Shown: piece after piece, positions 18,338-25,323 of the stretch
Layout of the letters: every line of letters starts with the position of its first letter
Position numbering within the stretch: the stretch's first letter is position 1
Assembly: GCF_001625355.1 (NCBI RefSeq)
Contig: NZ_JSEE01000005.1
Span: 1 to 64,000, forward strand
Length of the DNA: 64,000 nt
Reading direction: 5' to 3'
Source: Marinomonas sp. TW1
Lineage (GTDB): Bacteria; Pseudomonadota; Gammaproteobacteria; Pseudomonadales; Marinomonadaceae
The notes under the pieces: model-generated
What the model was told of the DNA's origin: nothing
Seen by the model: the letters and a program-made list of their open reading frames with translations, nothing else
Database searches by the model: none
Made by a program: the position numbers and the translations under genes

Positions 18338-19252
18338 ATGTTCAGAAGTAATGTTGATGTTGAAATCTTAGAAGCCAACTCAGACCGTGAATGCACCTTC
18401 TACACCGACTATTTGGTTCAACAAATTCGCAGTACTACCGCCAAAAACCTACAAGGAAGAACGGTAGAAGAACGGATTAAAAACATCAATGCTGAGCTAG
18501 ATTTACTGATCCGTAAAAAGAAAGCCCCTAAGAACTTTGCTACGCAAATGACGACAGCCTTTGCGGCGACTCAACTGCCGCACAGTTATTTTCGCTGGAT
18601 AGACAAACTCGATAGCCGCTTATGCCATTGGCTTTGGTGTTATTTAAAAAAGCACACCTTAAACAAAGATCAAGAACACGATGATCAAGGTATCATCCAT
18701 CGTTCACTTAAACGCCTTTCAAGTCAGCCCTTCTTAATCGAAAAAGACAGTAATGCCGACCGTCACACAGACATTTTAAATGCGTTTTATCATGGTGAAC
18801 TGGATGCAAAGCAGCAACAGGATCTGCTCGATTCCCTAAAAAGCATGTGGTTTGAAATTGAAGAAGACACTTCTGTCACGTCTTGGCTTGAAGACAACAA
18901 CGTTAGTCAATGGCAATGGGCGTATTCTTATCTTCAGAATGTTAAAACCCGTCCGCTTCCGCTTGCTTGGACCAGCCATAAAGACAGTGAGAAACGAGAT
19001 ATTGTGATTGCAACCATTGATTTGTCGAACAATCTAGACCGCAAAGCCTTACTGATTGATAAGATGAAAAAGGCCTGGAGCCAAAAGAAATTTCGCGAAA
19101 AATCGAATGGTAAAAAGCCATACAGCATCAGTATGACACAAAACACTAAGCAAAAGCTGAATGCACTGGCGGAAGAGAATGAGTTAAAAATCAATGAAAT
19201 GGTTGAGCAACTCATCCAAAACGAATACCAACGTCGTAATCCATCTACCTAA
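18338..19252 (+). CDS. Uncharacterised protein with C-terminal ribbon-helix-helix-like (MatP-like?) segment
   Basis: A soluble 304-residue protein with no signal peptide or membrane helix. The first roughly 240 residues match no family I recognise; they are helical, Trp-rich and highly charged (for example YFRWIDKLDSRLCHWLWCYL). The last 45 residues (KKPYSISMTQNTKQKL..., then INEMVEQLIQNEYQRR) have the strand-helix-helix pattern of a ribbon-helix-helix DNA-binding domain. The preceding basic stretch MKKAWSQKKFREK and the KKPYSISM junction recall the same region of MatP, the Ter-macrodomain protein. This is a resemblance by eye only. The start at 18338 uses the AAAGGA site; 18305 is an in-frame alternative. 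It is followed by a hairpin. Confidence 0.6.
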   Translation: MFRSNVDVEILEANSDRECTFYTDYLVQQIRSTTAKNLQGRTVEERIKNINAELDLLIRKKKAPKNFATQMTTAFAATQLPHSYFRWIDKLDSRLCHWLWCYLKKHTLNKDQEHDDQGIIHRSLKRLSSQPFLIEKDSNADRHTDILNAFYHGELDAKQQQDLLDSLKSMWFEIEEDTSVTSWLEDNNVSQWQWAYSYLQNVKTRPLPLAWTSHKDSEKRDIVIATIDLSNNLDRKALLIDKMKKAWSQKKFREKSNGKKPYSISMTQNTKQKLNALAEENELKINEMVEQLIQNEYQRRNPST

Positions 19253-19275
19253 ATCCCTCAATGGATGGCTGAGCA

Positions 19276-19313
19276 AACCACTTTGTAATGCAACGCCGTA
19301 CGACAAAGTGGTT
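19276..19313 (+). terminator. Stem-loop after the ribbon-helix-helix-like gene
   Basis: An 11-bp perfect inverted repeat (AACCACTTTGT / ACAAAGTGGTT) has a 16-base loop and no long T-run. It is a probable transcript 3'-end hairpin. Confidence 0.5.
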
Positions 19314-19360
19314 ATTTCTGTCTTCACTACATTTTAGCTGTGCGTTTTTTAAACAAAACA

Positions 19361-19388
19361 TTGCACTCTGGCGACACTTCGCTATAAT
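19361..19388 (+). promoter_or_regulatory. Sigma-70 promoter of yhhQ
   Basis: TTGCAC at 19361-19366 and TATAAT at 19383-19388 with a 16-bp spacer form a near-consensus promoter. Transcription should begin near 19395, giving a leader of about 100 bases that holds two palindromes and the preQ1-I aptamer. Confidence 0.75.
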
Positions 19389-19400
19389 CGCGCCTCGTAT

Positions 19401-19439
19401 TTGACCGCTGGGTCAATTCGTATTGACCATTAAGTCAAT
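19401..19439 (+). repeat. Two tandem TTGAC...GTCAA inverted repeats in the yhhQ leader
   Basis: TTGACCGCTGGGTCAA (19401-19416) and ATTGACCATTAAGTCAAT (19422-19439) are each perfect inverted repeats. The right arm of the first (GGTCAAT) can also pair with the left arm of the second (ATTGACC), so mutually exclusive RNA hairpins are possible. They could also be a tandem protein operator. Confidence 0.7.
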
Positions 19440-19454
19440 TCATTCTTAACCGAT

Positions 19455-19487
19455 TTGGGTTCCCTCACCCCAATAAAACGAAAAAGG
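19455..19487 (+). ncRNA. PreQ1-I riboswitch controlling yhhQ translation
   Basis: The 33-base segment has the full preQ1-I layout. Stem P1 pairs TTGGG (19455-19459) with CCCAA (19469-19473). A 9-base loop TTCCCTCAC lies between. An A-rich tail AATAAAACGAAAAAGG runs into the ribosome-binding site. The loop CCT (19463-19465) can pair with AGG (19485-19487), sequestering the Shine-Dalgarno 7 bases before the ATG. The arrangement closely parallels the Thermoanaerobacter tengcongensis aptamer, which I recall from published structures. Its place before the queuosine-precursor transporter gene is the expected biology. Confidence 0.82.
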
Positions 19488-19493
19488 TACAAT

Positions 19494-20165
19494 ATGAGCA
19501 CATTTACCCCCGAGCAGCAGGGCAAAGCCCTAGGCTACCTCGCCATGTTCCATTTACTGGTCATTGCATCAAGCAACTATCTAGTACAGATTCCGTTTAC
19601 CCTATTTGGCTTCCATACCACTTGGGGCGCATTTACCTTCCCTTTAATCTTTGTGGCTACCGATTTAACCGTTAGGATTTTTGGTGCTCAGCTTGCCCGT
19701 CGCATCATTTTTACGGTCATGATTCCCTCGCTGATCATTTCCTACGTGCTGTCTGTTCTCTTTGCCCAAGGCGCATTCCAAGGCTTCGCCGCTTTATTAA
19801 ACTTCGACACTTTCGTGGCGCGCATTGCCTTTGCTAGCTTGATGGCTTATTTACTTGGTCAGGCGTTAGACATTCAGGTTTTTAATCGACTGCGCCAATT
19901 GAAACAATGGTGGGTTGCACCAATGGCTTCAACCTTGGTCGGAAACGGACTGGATACGTTGGCTTTTTTTGGCATCGCTTTCTATCGCAGTCCAGATGAT
20001 TTCATGGCCACCCATTGGCCTGAAATCGCTATGGTAGACTTTACTTTTAAGTTGATCATTAGCTTAGGTTTATTCGTGCCAATGTACGGCGTGCTGCTTA
20101 ACTTCTTAGCCAAGAAATTAACACAGATTCAACCAAATTTTAGCTTGGCAAACCCTGCGAGATGA
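19494..20165 (+). CDS. yhhQ: 7-cyano-7-deazaguanine (queuosine precursor) transporter YhhQ
   Basis: An inner-membrane protein of 223 residues with about six helices, of the VUT/YhhQ family that imports preQ0/preQ1 for tRNA queuosine synthesis. Conserved features include SNYLVQIPF, TWGAFTFPLIFVATDLTVR (a family signature), LGQALDIQVF, STLVGNGLDTLAFFGIAF and FVPMYGVLL. ATG 19494 is preceded by AAGGT. A longer frame from TTG 19455 would run through the riboswitch and is rejected. Translation is expected to fall when preQ1 is abundant. A strong terminator follows. Confidence 0.95.
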   Translation: MSTFTPEQQGKALGYLAMFHLLVIASSNYLVQIPFTLFGFHTTWGAFTFPLIFVATDLTVRIFGAQLARRIIFTVMIPSLIISYVLSVLFAQGAFQGFAALLNFDTFVARIAFASLMAYLLGQALDIQVFNRLRQLKQWWVAPMASTLVGNGLDTLAFFGIAFYRSPDDFMATHWPEIAMVDFTFKLIISLGLFVPMYGVLLNFLAKKLTQIQPNFSLANPAR

Positions 20166-20169
20166 TAAA

Positions 20170-20205
20170 GAAAAGGCCTATTTCATCGAAATAGGCCTTT
20201 TTTAT
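20170..20205. terminator. Intrinsic terminator between yhhQ and the KdgM-type porin gene
   Basis: A 13-bp perfect stem (AAAGGCCTATTTC / GAAATAGGCCTTT) with a 3-base loop is followed by TTTT. The A-rich left flank allows use by the convergent minus-strand porin gene. Confidence 0.9.
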
Positions 20206-20243
20206 AAAGGAGATGTCACGTTAAATATTGCTATAAAAGGGGA

Positions 20244-20978
20244 TTAATAGCTGTATTTAACACCTAAACGGTAGCGAGGACGCCACTTGTCATTTGCACT
20301 GACCTCTTCACCATTAAAACGATAAGTTTCGCCAGACTTATAAGGTTTCAAGCCAACTTCCACAAACGGATTCCAGCCATTTTTGAGACCCTTATATTCT
20401 CCTTTAAAATTCACATCGGAAAACCAAGATGACTTATCTTGCCAACGTGGTCCAGAGGCTTCTGGGTTAAAGGTATAGTCTACGGAAGAACTGAGTGACC
20501 AATTCTCAATGCCTTTATAACCAGCCGAAAAAGTCCAACGGTTATAATGAGAATTATCATCGTCGACTTTGGTTTCGTAATTATAGCGATGTCTAAAACC
20601 AACGGACCAATCACTGCTTACCTTGTAACCAAAACTAAAATTAAACTGATGGCTTAATTTATTCGAGCCAGATTCCCATTTATATTGAGGAGTGAAAGTC
20701 ACCGCATCAGACAACTTAATACGATAGCTGATGTTACTCTGCTGCCCGTTACCTGATAACTCTCCAAAAGCTTGTTCGTTATTGCTCTTCCACTTCGCTT
20801 CAACACCAAAGCCGATGCCATTAGAAAAACGATGGCTGACTTCAATACGATCCGAATGACTGGCCGCCTGATCATCATACTCCGGCACAATTTCGTGCCG
20901 CATATTAATGCTTGTCGCATGCGCTGATACACACACCAATCCTGACAAAACAGCGGCAGATATAATCTTAACACCCAT
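20244..20978 (-). CDS. Oligogalacturonate-specific porin, KdgM/NanC family
   Basis: A 244-residue outer-membrane beta-barrel precursor. The signal peptide spans about residues 1-21 (ending VSAHA). The mature chain shows KdgM-family features: RHEIVPEYDD, IEVSHRFSNGIGFGVEAKWK near the start, repeated aromatic amphipathic strands, and the C-terminal RPRYRLGVKYSY. KdgM-type 12-strand channels admit acidic oligosaccharides from pectin or alginate. The same genome fragment encodes a PL1 pectate lyase 30 kb away, which supports a pectic substrate. The length matches the family (about 230-240). It is transcribed alone. Confidence 0.9.
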   Translation of the reverse strand: MGVKIISAAVLSGLVCVSAHATSINMRHEIVPEYDDQAASHSDRIEVSHRFSNGIGFGVEAKWKSNNEQAFGELSGNGQQSNISYRIKLSDAVTFTPQYKWESGSNKLSHQFNFSFGYKVSSDWSVGFRHRYNYETKVDDDNSHYNRWTFSAGYKGIENWSLSSSVDYTFNPEASGPRWQDKSSWFSDVNFKGEYKGLKNGWNPFVEVGLKPYKSGETYRFNGEEVSANDKWRPRYRLGVKYSY

Positions 20979-21200
20979 AAAGAAACACCTTTTTATTATT
21001 ATTGAACAGATATTTTAATATATACTCAAGATAATAAAATCGAAAGCATTTTTTGAATAAAAAATGATCAGGCGAGTAACCAACAGACGTAAAAAGGCCG
21101 ATGAAAATTCACCAGCCTTAAAAATTAATTAGCTATATCAATGAATTAAAGCATGAGAAAAATAACAAGAAGGGAGGTTAAATCTGATTCATTTGAGTGG
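20979..21200. other. Intergenic region, no feature recognised
   Basis: AT-rich 222-bp space that holds the promoter of the KdgM-type gene and the 3' end of the GAF-GGDEF transcript. No clear terminator or operator stands out. Confidence 0.4.
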
Positions 21201-22625
21201 TTAAAACAACATTTCCTGACTTTGGCACGCGAGTACTGAGACACAATTTCGACCCGCTGCCTTAGATTGATAGAGCGCTTTGTCTGCACAACTTAACATT
21301 TCGTCAACCGAACATTGCCCCGTTACTTTATAAGCGACACCAATAGACACAGTGAAATAAATCTTTTGATTATCGCCACTGAGCACCATGCAGTTCTCCA
21401 TTTTCATCCTTAAACGCTCGGCTGTTTTCGTCGCTTCTGCTTGTGTCGAGCCGGGTAATAATACAATAAATTCTTCACCGCCAATGCGTGCAAGCACTTC
21501 CTCTTCGGCCAACACGCTACGACCACTCTCTGCTAGAGCCTGCAGTACTAAATCACCGCTTTTATGCCCATAGAAGTCATTCACTTGTTTAAAGTGATCC
21601 ACATCCAACATAATCATGGCGATCGGCGAGGAGGAGGTAAGTGCAAGACTCAAAGCTTGCTCACATAACTCGAAGAAATAGCCACGATTGACCAACCCAG
21701 TCAGATGATCATAATACGCTCGTCGTTCAAGCTCTTCTTGTGCTCTAAAGCTTTCAATAGCGATGCTCGCCAAGTTACTGGCGAAATTAATGAGCTCCAA
21801 CTCTTTGATTGAGGGTACTGACGGCTTGGCCTTATAGATAGCAAAGGTCCCCAACAAAGCCCCTTTTGAAGAAATAATGGGATCTGACCAACAAGCGGAA
21901 ATCCCCGCTAACGTCGCTAAGTCATGAAAATTGGCCCAATATGGGTGACAAAATACATCTTCCACAATCACCCGTTGGCGCAAAAACGCCGCCGTTCCAC
22001 AAGAACCAACGTTTAAACCAATCTTCACCCCATCTATCGCTTGGTTATAGGCTTCAGGGAGGTTCGGTGCCGCCCCCATGGTTAAGCACTGCGTTTGAGG
22101 ATCAAATAATAAAACGCTGCAAATGGCCTGCGGAGTTTCATATTGAATTTGTTTTACCAACATATGCAAGGTATCAACCAAAGCCGAACTTTTGGCCACC
22201 CTTTCTAACATGTTACTGCGAGCGCTCAGGCGCTGTTCAGCAACACAATAATTGGTGACATCATTGAAGTACCAGAGTCGCTTATGACCAACAATGGAAA
22301 AACACAAATTGACATCGCAGATATTCCCCTGCTTATCAAACAACTTTATTTGGATGTCTCGAATGGAATGAGGCAAGTCGGTTTCACCCAACCAAGGCTC
22401 TATCATCTGTGAATAAAAATCTGGCTGGCGTGAAGCAAGATGATACCAAGAGCGAACATCAGAAAGGTCGGCTAAAACAAAGCCAAATAAGCTGTAAAAA
22501 GCAGAGTTAATGTATTCAATCGAGCCACTATCGATACTGGACCAAAAAGCAGGAATGGGTGAGGAATCGACCAAAGTTTCCAGACGAAATAGTTCATTTT
22601 CAGGGTGCGTCATAACTAATACCAT
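21201..22625 (-). CDS. Cytoplasmic diguanylate cyclase with PAS and GAF sensor domains
   Basis: The 474-residue protein has no membrane helix. An N-terminal PAS domain (about residues 10-130, with DSSPIPAFWSSID and RLWYFNDVT) is followed by a GAF domain (about 145-295, with the GAF signature GSCGTAAFLRQRVIVEDV and PYW). The GGDEF domain (about 305-465) opens with DHLTGLVNRGYFF and has the active site RIGGEEF. The RxxD inhibitory site is not conserved (A and E). It likely makes c-di-GMP in answer to a cytosolic ligand or redox signal. No good ribosome site precedes ATG 22625 or the alternative ATG 22613. Confidence 0.88.
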   Translation of the reverse strand: MVLVMTHPENELFRLETLVDSSPIPAFWSSIDSGSIEYINSAFYSLFGFVLADLSDVRSWYHLASRQPDFYSQMIEPWLGETDLPHSIRDIQIKLFDKQGNICDVNLCFSIVGHKRLWYFNDVTNYCVAEQRLSARSNMLERVAKSSALVDTLHMLVKQIQYETPQAICSVLLFDPQTQCLTMGAAPNLPEAYNQAIDGVKIGLNVGSCGTAAFLRQRVIVEDVFCHPYWANFHDLATLAGISACWSDPIISSKGALLGTFAIYKAKPSVPSIKELELINFASNLASIAIESFRAQEELERRAYYDHLTGLVNRGYFFELCEQALSLALTSSSPIAMIMLDVDHFKQVNDFYGHKSGDLVLQALAESGRSVLAEEEVLARIGGEEFIVLLPGSTQAEATKTAERLRMKMENCMVLSGDNQKIYFTVSIGVAYKVTGQCSVDEMLSCADKALYQSKAAGRNCVSVLACQSQEMLF

Positions 22626-22745
22626 GTGTACACTCGTGTGACCTAAATCTAAGGGTCACGATGTCTACAAGTAATACGCAACCCCCTTTTCAATACAAGC
22701 TAAGAAGAGGGCTTTTTTGTATGTTTTTTGTACTAAACCAAAAAA

Positions 22746-23471
22746 CTAGGTAAAGAGAAACAACTTAAACGCCGCGACAGTAGACATGATTCGAATTAAC
22801 CATTTGAACTGAGTGGGCTGCACCTTTTTGAGAAAGTGATAACCAATGAAGGACCCAACTAACAAACCAGGGATGGCATACAAACTGGTTTCTGCACTGT
22901 TGACAGTAAGCAAACCCAACCCTATGTAGAGAGGCAATTTCAATAAATTGATAATGAAGAAGGCCCAAGCTCGTGTGCTCACATAAGTACTTTTATCGAG
23001 TTTTTGCTCTAATAAGAATAAGCTAAACAATGGTCCCGCTGCATTCGCGATCATACTCACCACTCCGCCAAAGAACCCCATTGAATAAGCAGCCCATGGA
23101 CGACGCATAAAAGATGCGGGTCGCACATCCAAATACAAGCCTAAGGCAATCATTGCAATAATAGTGAAACCTAGAAAACCAATGAACTGATCCGCATTAA
23201 TATTGGCTAAAAAATGACTGGCGATGATGACACCAATAAACGCCAAGGGTAAAAATCGCGCCAACACTGACCACGCGATCTTACTTTTATAACTCGATAC
23301 CGCCATCAGATCCGTAATGATGTACAAAGGTAACAATACCCCTAACGCTTCTGGACCTGGGAAGGCAATCATGACAATCGGCAGCACTAAAAGCCCCATC
23401 CCACCAACCGAAAATTTTGAAAAGCCGGTAATTAATCCGGCGAGGAATAATACCGCTATGGATGTGTCCAT
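22746..23471 (-). CDS. TauE/SafE-family anion permease
   Basis: A 241-residue inner-membrane protein with about seven helices and the duplicated glycine-rich TauE motif: GLITGFSKFSVGGMGLLVLP near the N-terminus and YSMGFFGGVVSMIANAAGP in the middle. Family members move sulfite, sulfoacetate or other organic anions, usually outward; the substrate here is unknown. A LysR gene diverges from it 125 bp away and probably controls it. Confidence 0.88.
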   Translation of the reverse strand: MDTSIAVLFLAGLITGFSKFSVGGMGLLVLPIVMIAFPGPEALGVLLPLYIITDLMAVSSYKSKIAWSVLARFLPLAFIGVIIASHFLANINADQFIGFLGFTIIAMIALGLYLDVRPASFMRRPWAAYSMGFFGGVVSMIANAAGPLFSLFLLEQKLDKSTYVSTRAWAFFIINLLKLPLYIGLGLLTVNSAETSLYAIPGLLVGSFIGYHFLKKVQPTQFKWLIRIMSTVAAFKLFLFT

Positions 23472-23596
23472 ATAAACCTCCTACACATCTGATCTAATCT
23501 GTCTTTAATGAGGTTATGATAAGACAATCAATGAAAAATAAATAATTTCGTTTTACTATTAAAATGATATGAAAAACTGATCATCTTGGTGACACT

Positions 23597-24493
23597 ATGA
23601 AAATCGATCAAATTAAAGCCTTTATTGCGGTGGTGGAAACCGGCAGTTTTCGTTCTGCCGCCGACGCCATCCACAAAACTCAGCCGAGTGTTAGCGCAGC
23701 CATTAAGGCTCTAGAAAACCAATATGAGATTACCTTGTTTGATCGCAACAGTTATCGTCCAGGCTTAACACCGGAGGGGCATGCTTTTTTCAGACAATGC
23801 AAAAAGCTCATGTCACAGGTGACTCAACTGGAATCCTTGGGGCACGATTTGGCAAAAGGTGTCGAGACACCACCCTTGCACCTTTGCCTAAGTCAAATGA
23901 GCCTAGACCAAAACTGCATAGAACGCATTCAAGCCTTTCAGCAACAATACCCTGACGTCGACATAAACATCACAACCGACCATTTATATGGCTTGCAAGA
24001 CAAACTTGCCAAAGGCAAATGCGATGTCACGATTGGCCCAAGGTATGGCTTAGATGACCGTCACTCGTTACTAGAGCTTTATAAGATGGAAATGATTACA
24101 GTGATGAGCGCAAACTTGCTAGAACAACTCAATCTCACTGCCAACAAGGTAAAACAAACGTCTCTGCAGTCCATTCCACAGATCCTCGTCGTCAATACTG
24201 CCAGCGATGGCTCCAGCCATGGACACCGGCACGTATTAACCACAGGGAAACGTTGGTACGTGAACGATTTTCAGGTGAAAAAAAGCCTGCTACTCAATAG
24301 TATGGGGTGGGCAAGAATGCCAAAACACATGATCCTTGCCGAATTAGAAAACCAACAGCTAATGCCTATTGAAGTCGACAATTTTATGTCGCGCAATCAT
24401 GTGCCGATTTACATGGTACGACTACGACAACAAACCCACAGTTACCAAGTGAATTTATTCTGGGAAATGATGCGATCTTTTACGTCTCGATAA
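23597..24493 (+). CDS. LysR-family transcriptional regulator
   Basis: At 298 residues it fits the LysR length. The N-terminal winged helix-turn-helix (residues 1-60) reads MKIDQIKAFIAVVETGSFRS then DAIHKTQPSVSAAIKALE. A periplasmic-binding-like effector domain covers about 90-295. It diverges from the TauE/SafE gene, the usual arrangement of a LysR activator and its target; control of that permease is inferred. It ends 19 bp from the convergent DUF547 gene. Confidence 0.92.
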   Translation: MKIDQIKAFIAVVETGSFRSAADAIHKTQPSVSAAIKALENQYEITLFDRNSYRPGLTPEGHAFFRQCKKLMSQVTQLESLGHDLAKGVETPPLHLCLSQMSLDQNCIERIQAFQQQYPDVDINITTDHLYGLQDKLAKGKCDVTIGPRYGLDDRHSLLELYKMEMITVMSANLLEQLNLTANKVKQTSLQSIPQILVVNTASDGSSHGHRHVLTTGKRWYVNDFQVKKSLLLNSMGWARMPKHMILAELENQQLMPIEVDNFMSRNHVPIYMVRLRQQTHSYQVNLFWEMMRSFTSR

Positions 24494-24512
24494 GACCTAA
24501 AAGATCCGACTA

Positions 24513-25319
24513 TCAAGGTGTGACATTCAAGCCCCAATCATAATCTAGATAAACCATATCCAGATCGCCATTGTTTAACGCTTGAATCGCTTGTGCGTCC
24601 AATGACAATTCTGCGACATAATCCAGCAAAAACGACGCCAAAGAAGCATAACCTGACCAGCCTTTCTCAAAGTCTTGTTTATACCATTTGAAGATTGACG
24701 AGAGTTTCAGCTCACCGTCTTCTAGTCGATTACGACTGACATCGGATAAAAACAGGCGTGTTTGTTCATTGAGTTGAGCTTCTAACGTTTGGCCCTGATA
24801 GGCTTCAGCCCGTAGTGCCGGACAACCAATGCTGGCGCAATTAACGGCAAAATGAATGCGTGGATCTTGGTAACGATCCGAGCCACGAATCATCTTATGC
24901 TCAATATCATCCAAAGAAACAGTGTTACCAAAGAGTGGCGCAATGTCTTTTGACCAAGGCGAACGGAAAAGGCTGCCAAGATCTTTAATCGACTCAAGAT
25001 CCGGCCATTCCGTAAGGATTAAGGCAACCGTCCAAGCATTATACGCATTAATCAAAAACGCTAACTGCTCCGCGTTTGACCAAGCGTCAAAGCGCGAACG
25101 GGACACATCAGACAAACGATCCAAGTAAGCACTAAGACTCGCTTGGTCCTCAGCAAAACCGTGATAATCTACCTGCGTCGCTTGTCCACCCTGTAACACC
25201 GTCACATGTTGTTTGAGTAATTGATCCCATTCAGTATGATCAAAACCATCCTCTGCTGCACTCAGCGTCTGAGTCAATAAACCAAACAGAATAGACGTCA
25301 CCAATAACCACGTTTTCAT
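24513..25319 (-). CDS. Secreted DUF547 protein
   Basis: A 268-residue precursor with a signal peptide (about residues 1-21, MKTWLLVTSILFG...LSA-A) and a DUF547 domain over the rest: NAEQLAFLINAYNAWTVALI, SLDDIEHKMIRG and RIHFAVNCASIGCPALRAEAY. The Cys in NCASIGCP and the nearby acidic and His residues suggest an unproven hydrolase or transpeptidase-like activity. ATG 25319 lies 4 bases after the stop of the upstream flavoprotein fusion, so the two form an operon; a start at 25355 would overlap that gene. This pair is common in gammaproteobacteria, but its function is unknown. Confidence 0.88.
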   Translation of the reverse strand: MKTWLLVTSILFGLLTQTLSAAEDGFDHTEWDQLLKQHVTVLQGGQATQVDYHGFAEDQASLSAYLDRLSDVSRSRFDAWSNAEQLAFLINAYNAWTVALILTEWPDLESIKDLGSLFRSPWSKDIAPLFGNTVSLDDIEHKMIRGSDRYQDPRIHFAVNCASIGCPALRAEAYQGQTLEAQLNEQTRLFLSDVSRNRLEDGELKLSSIFKWYKQDFEKGWSGYASLASFLLDYVAELSLDAQAIQALNNGDLDMVYLDYDWGLNVTP

Positions 25320-25323
25320 AAGC

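Noticed and set aside
19455..19493. N-terminal extension of yhhQ
   Set aside because: It reads through the preQ1-I aptamer; ATG 19494 with AAGGT fits the family start.
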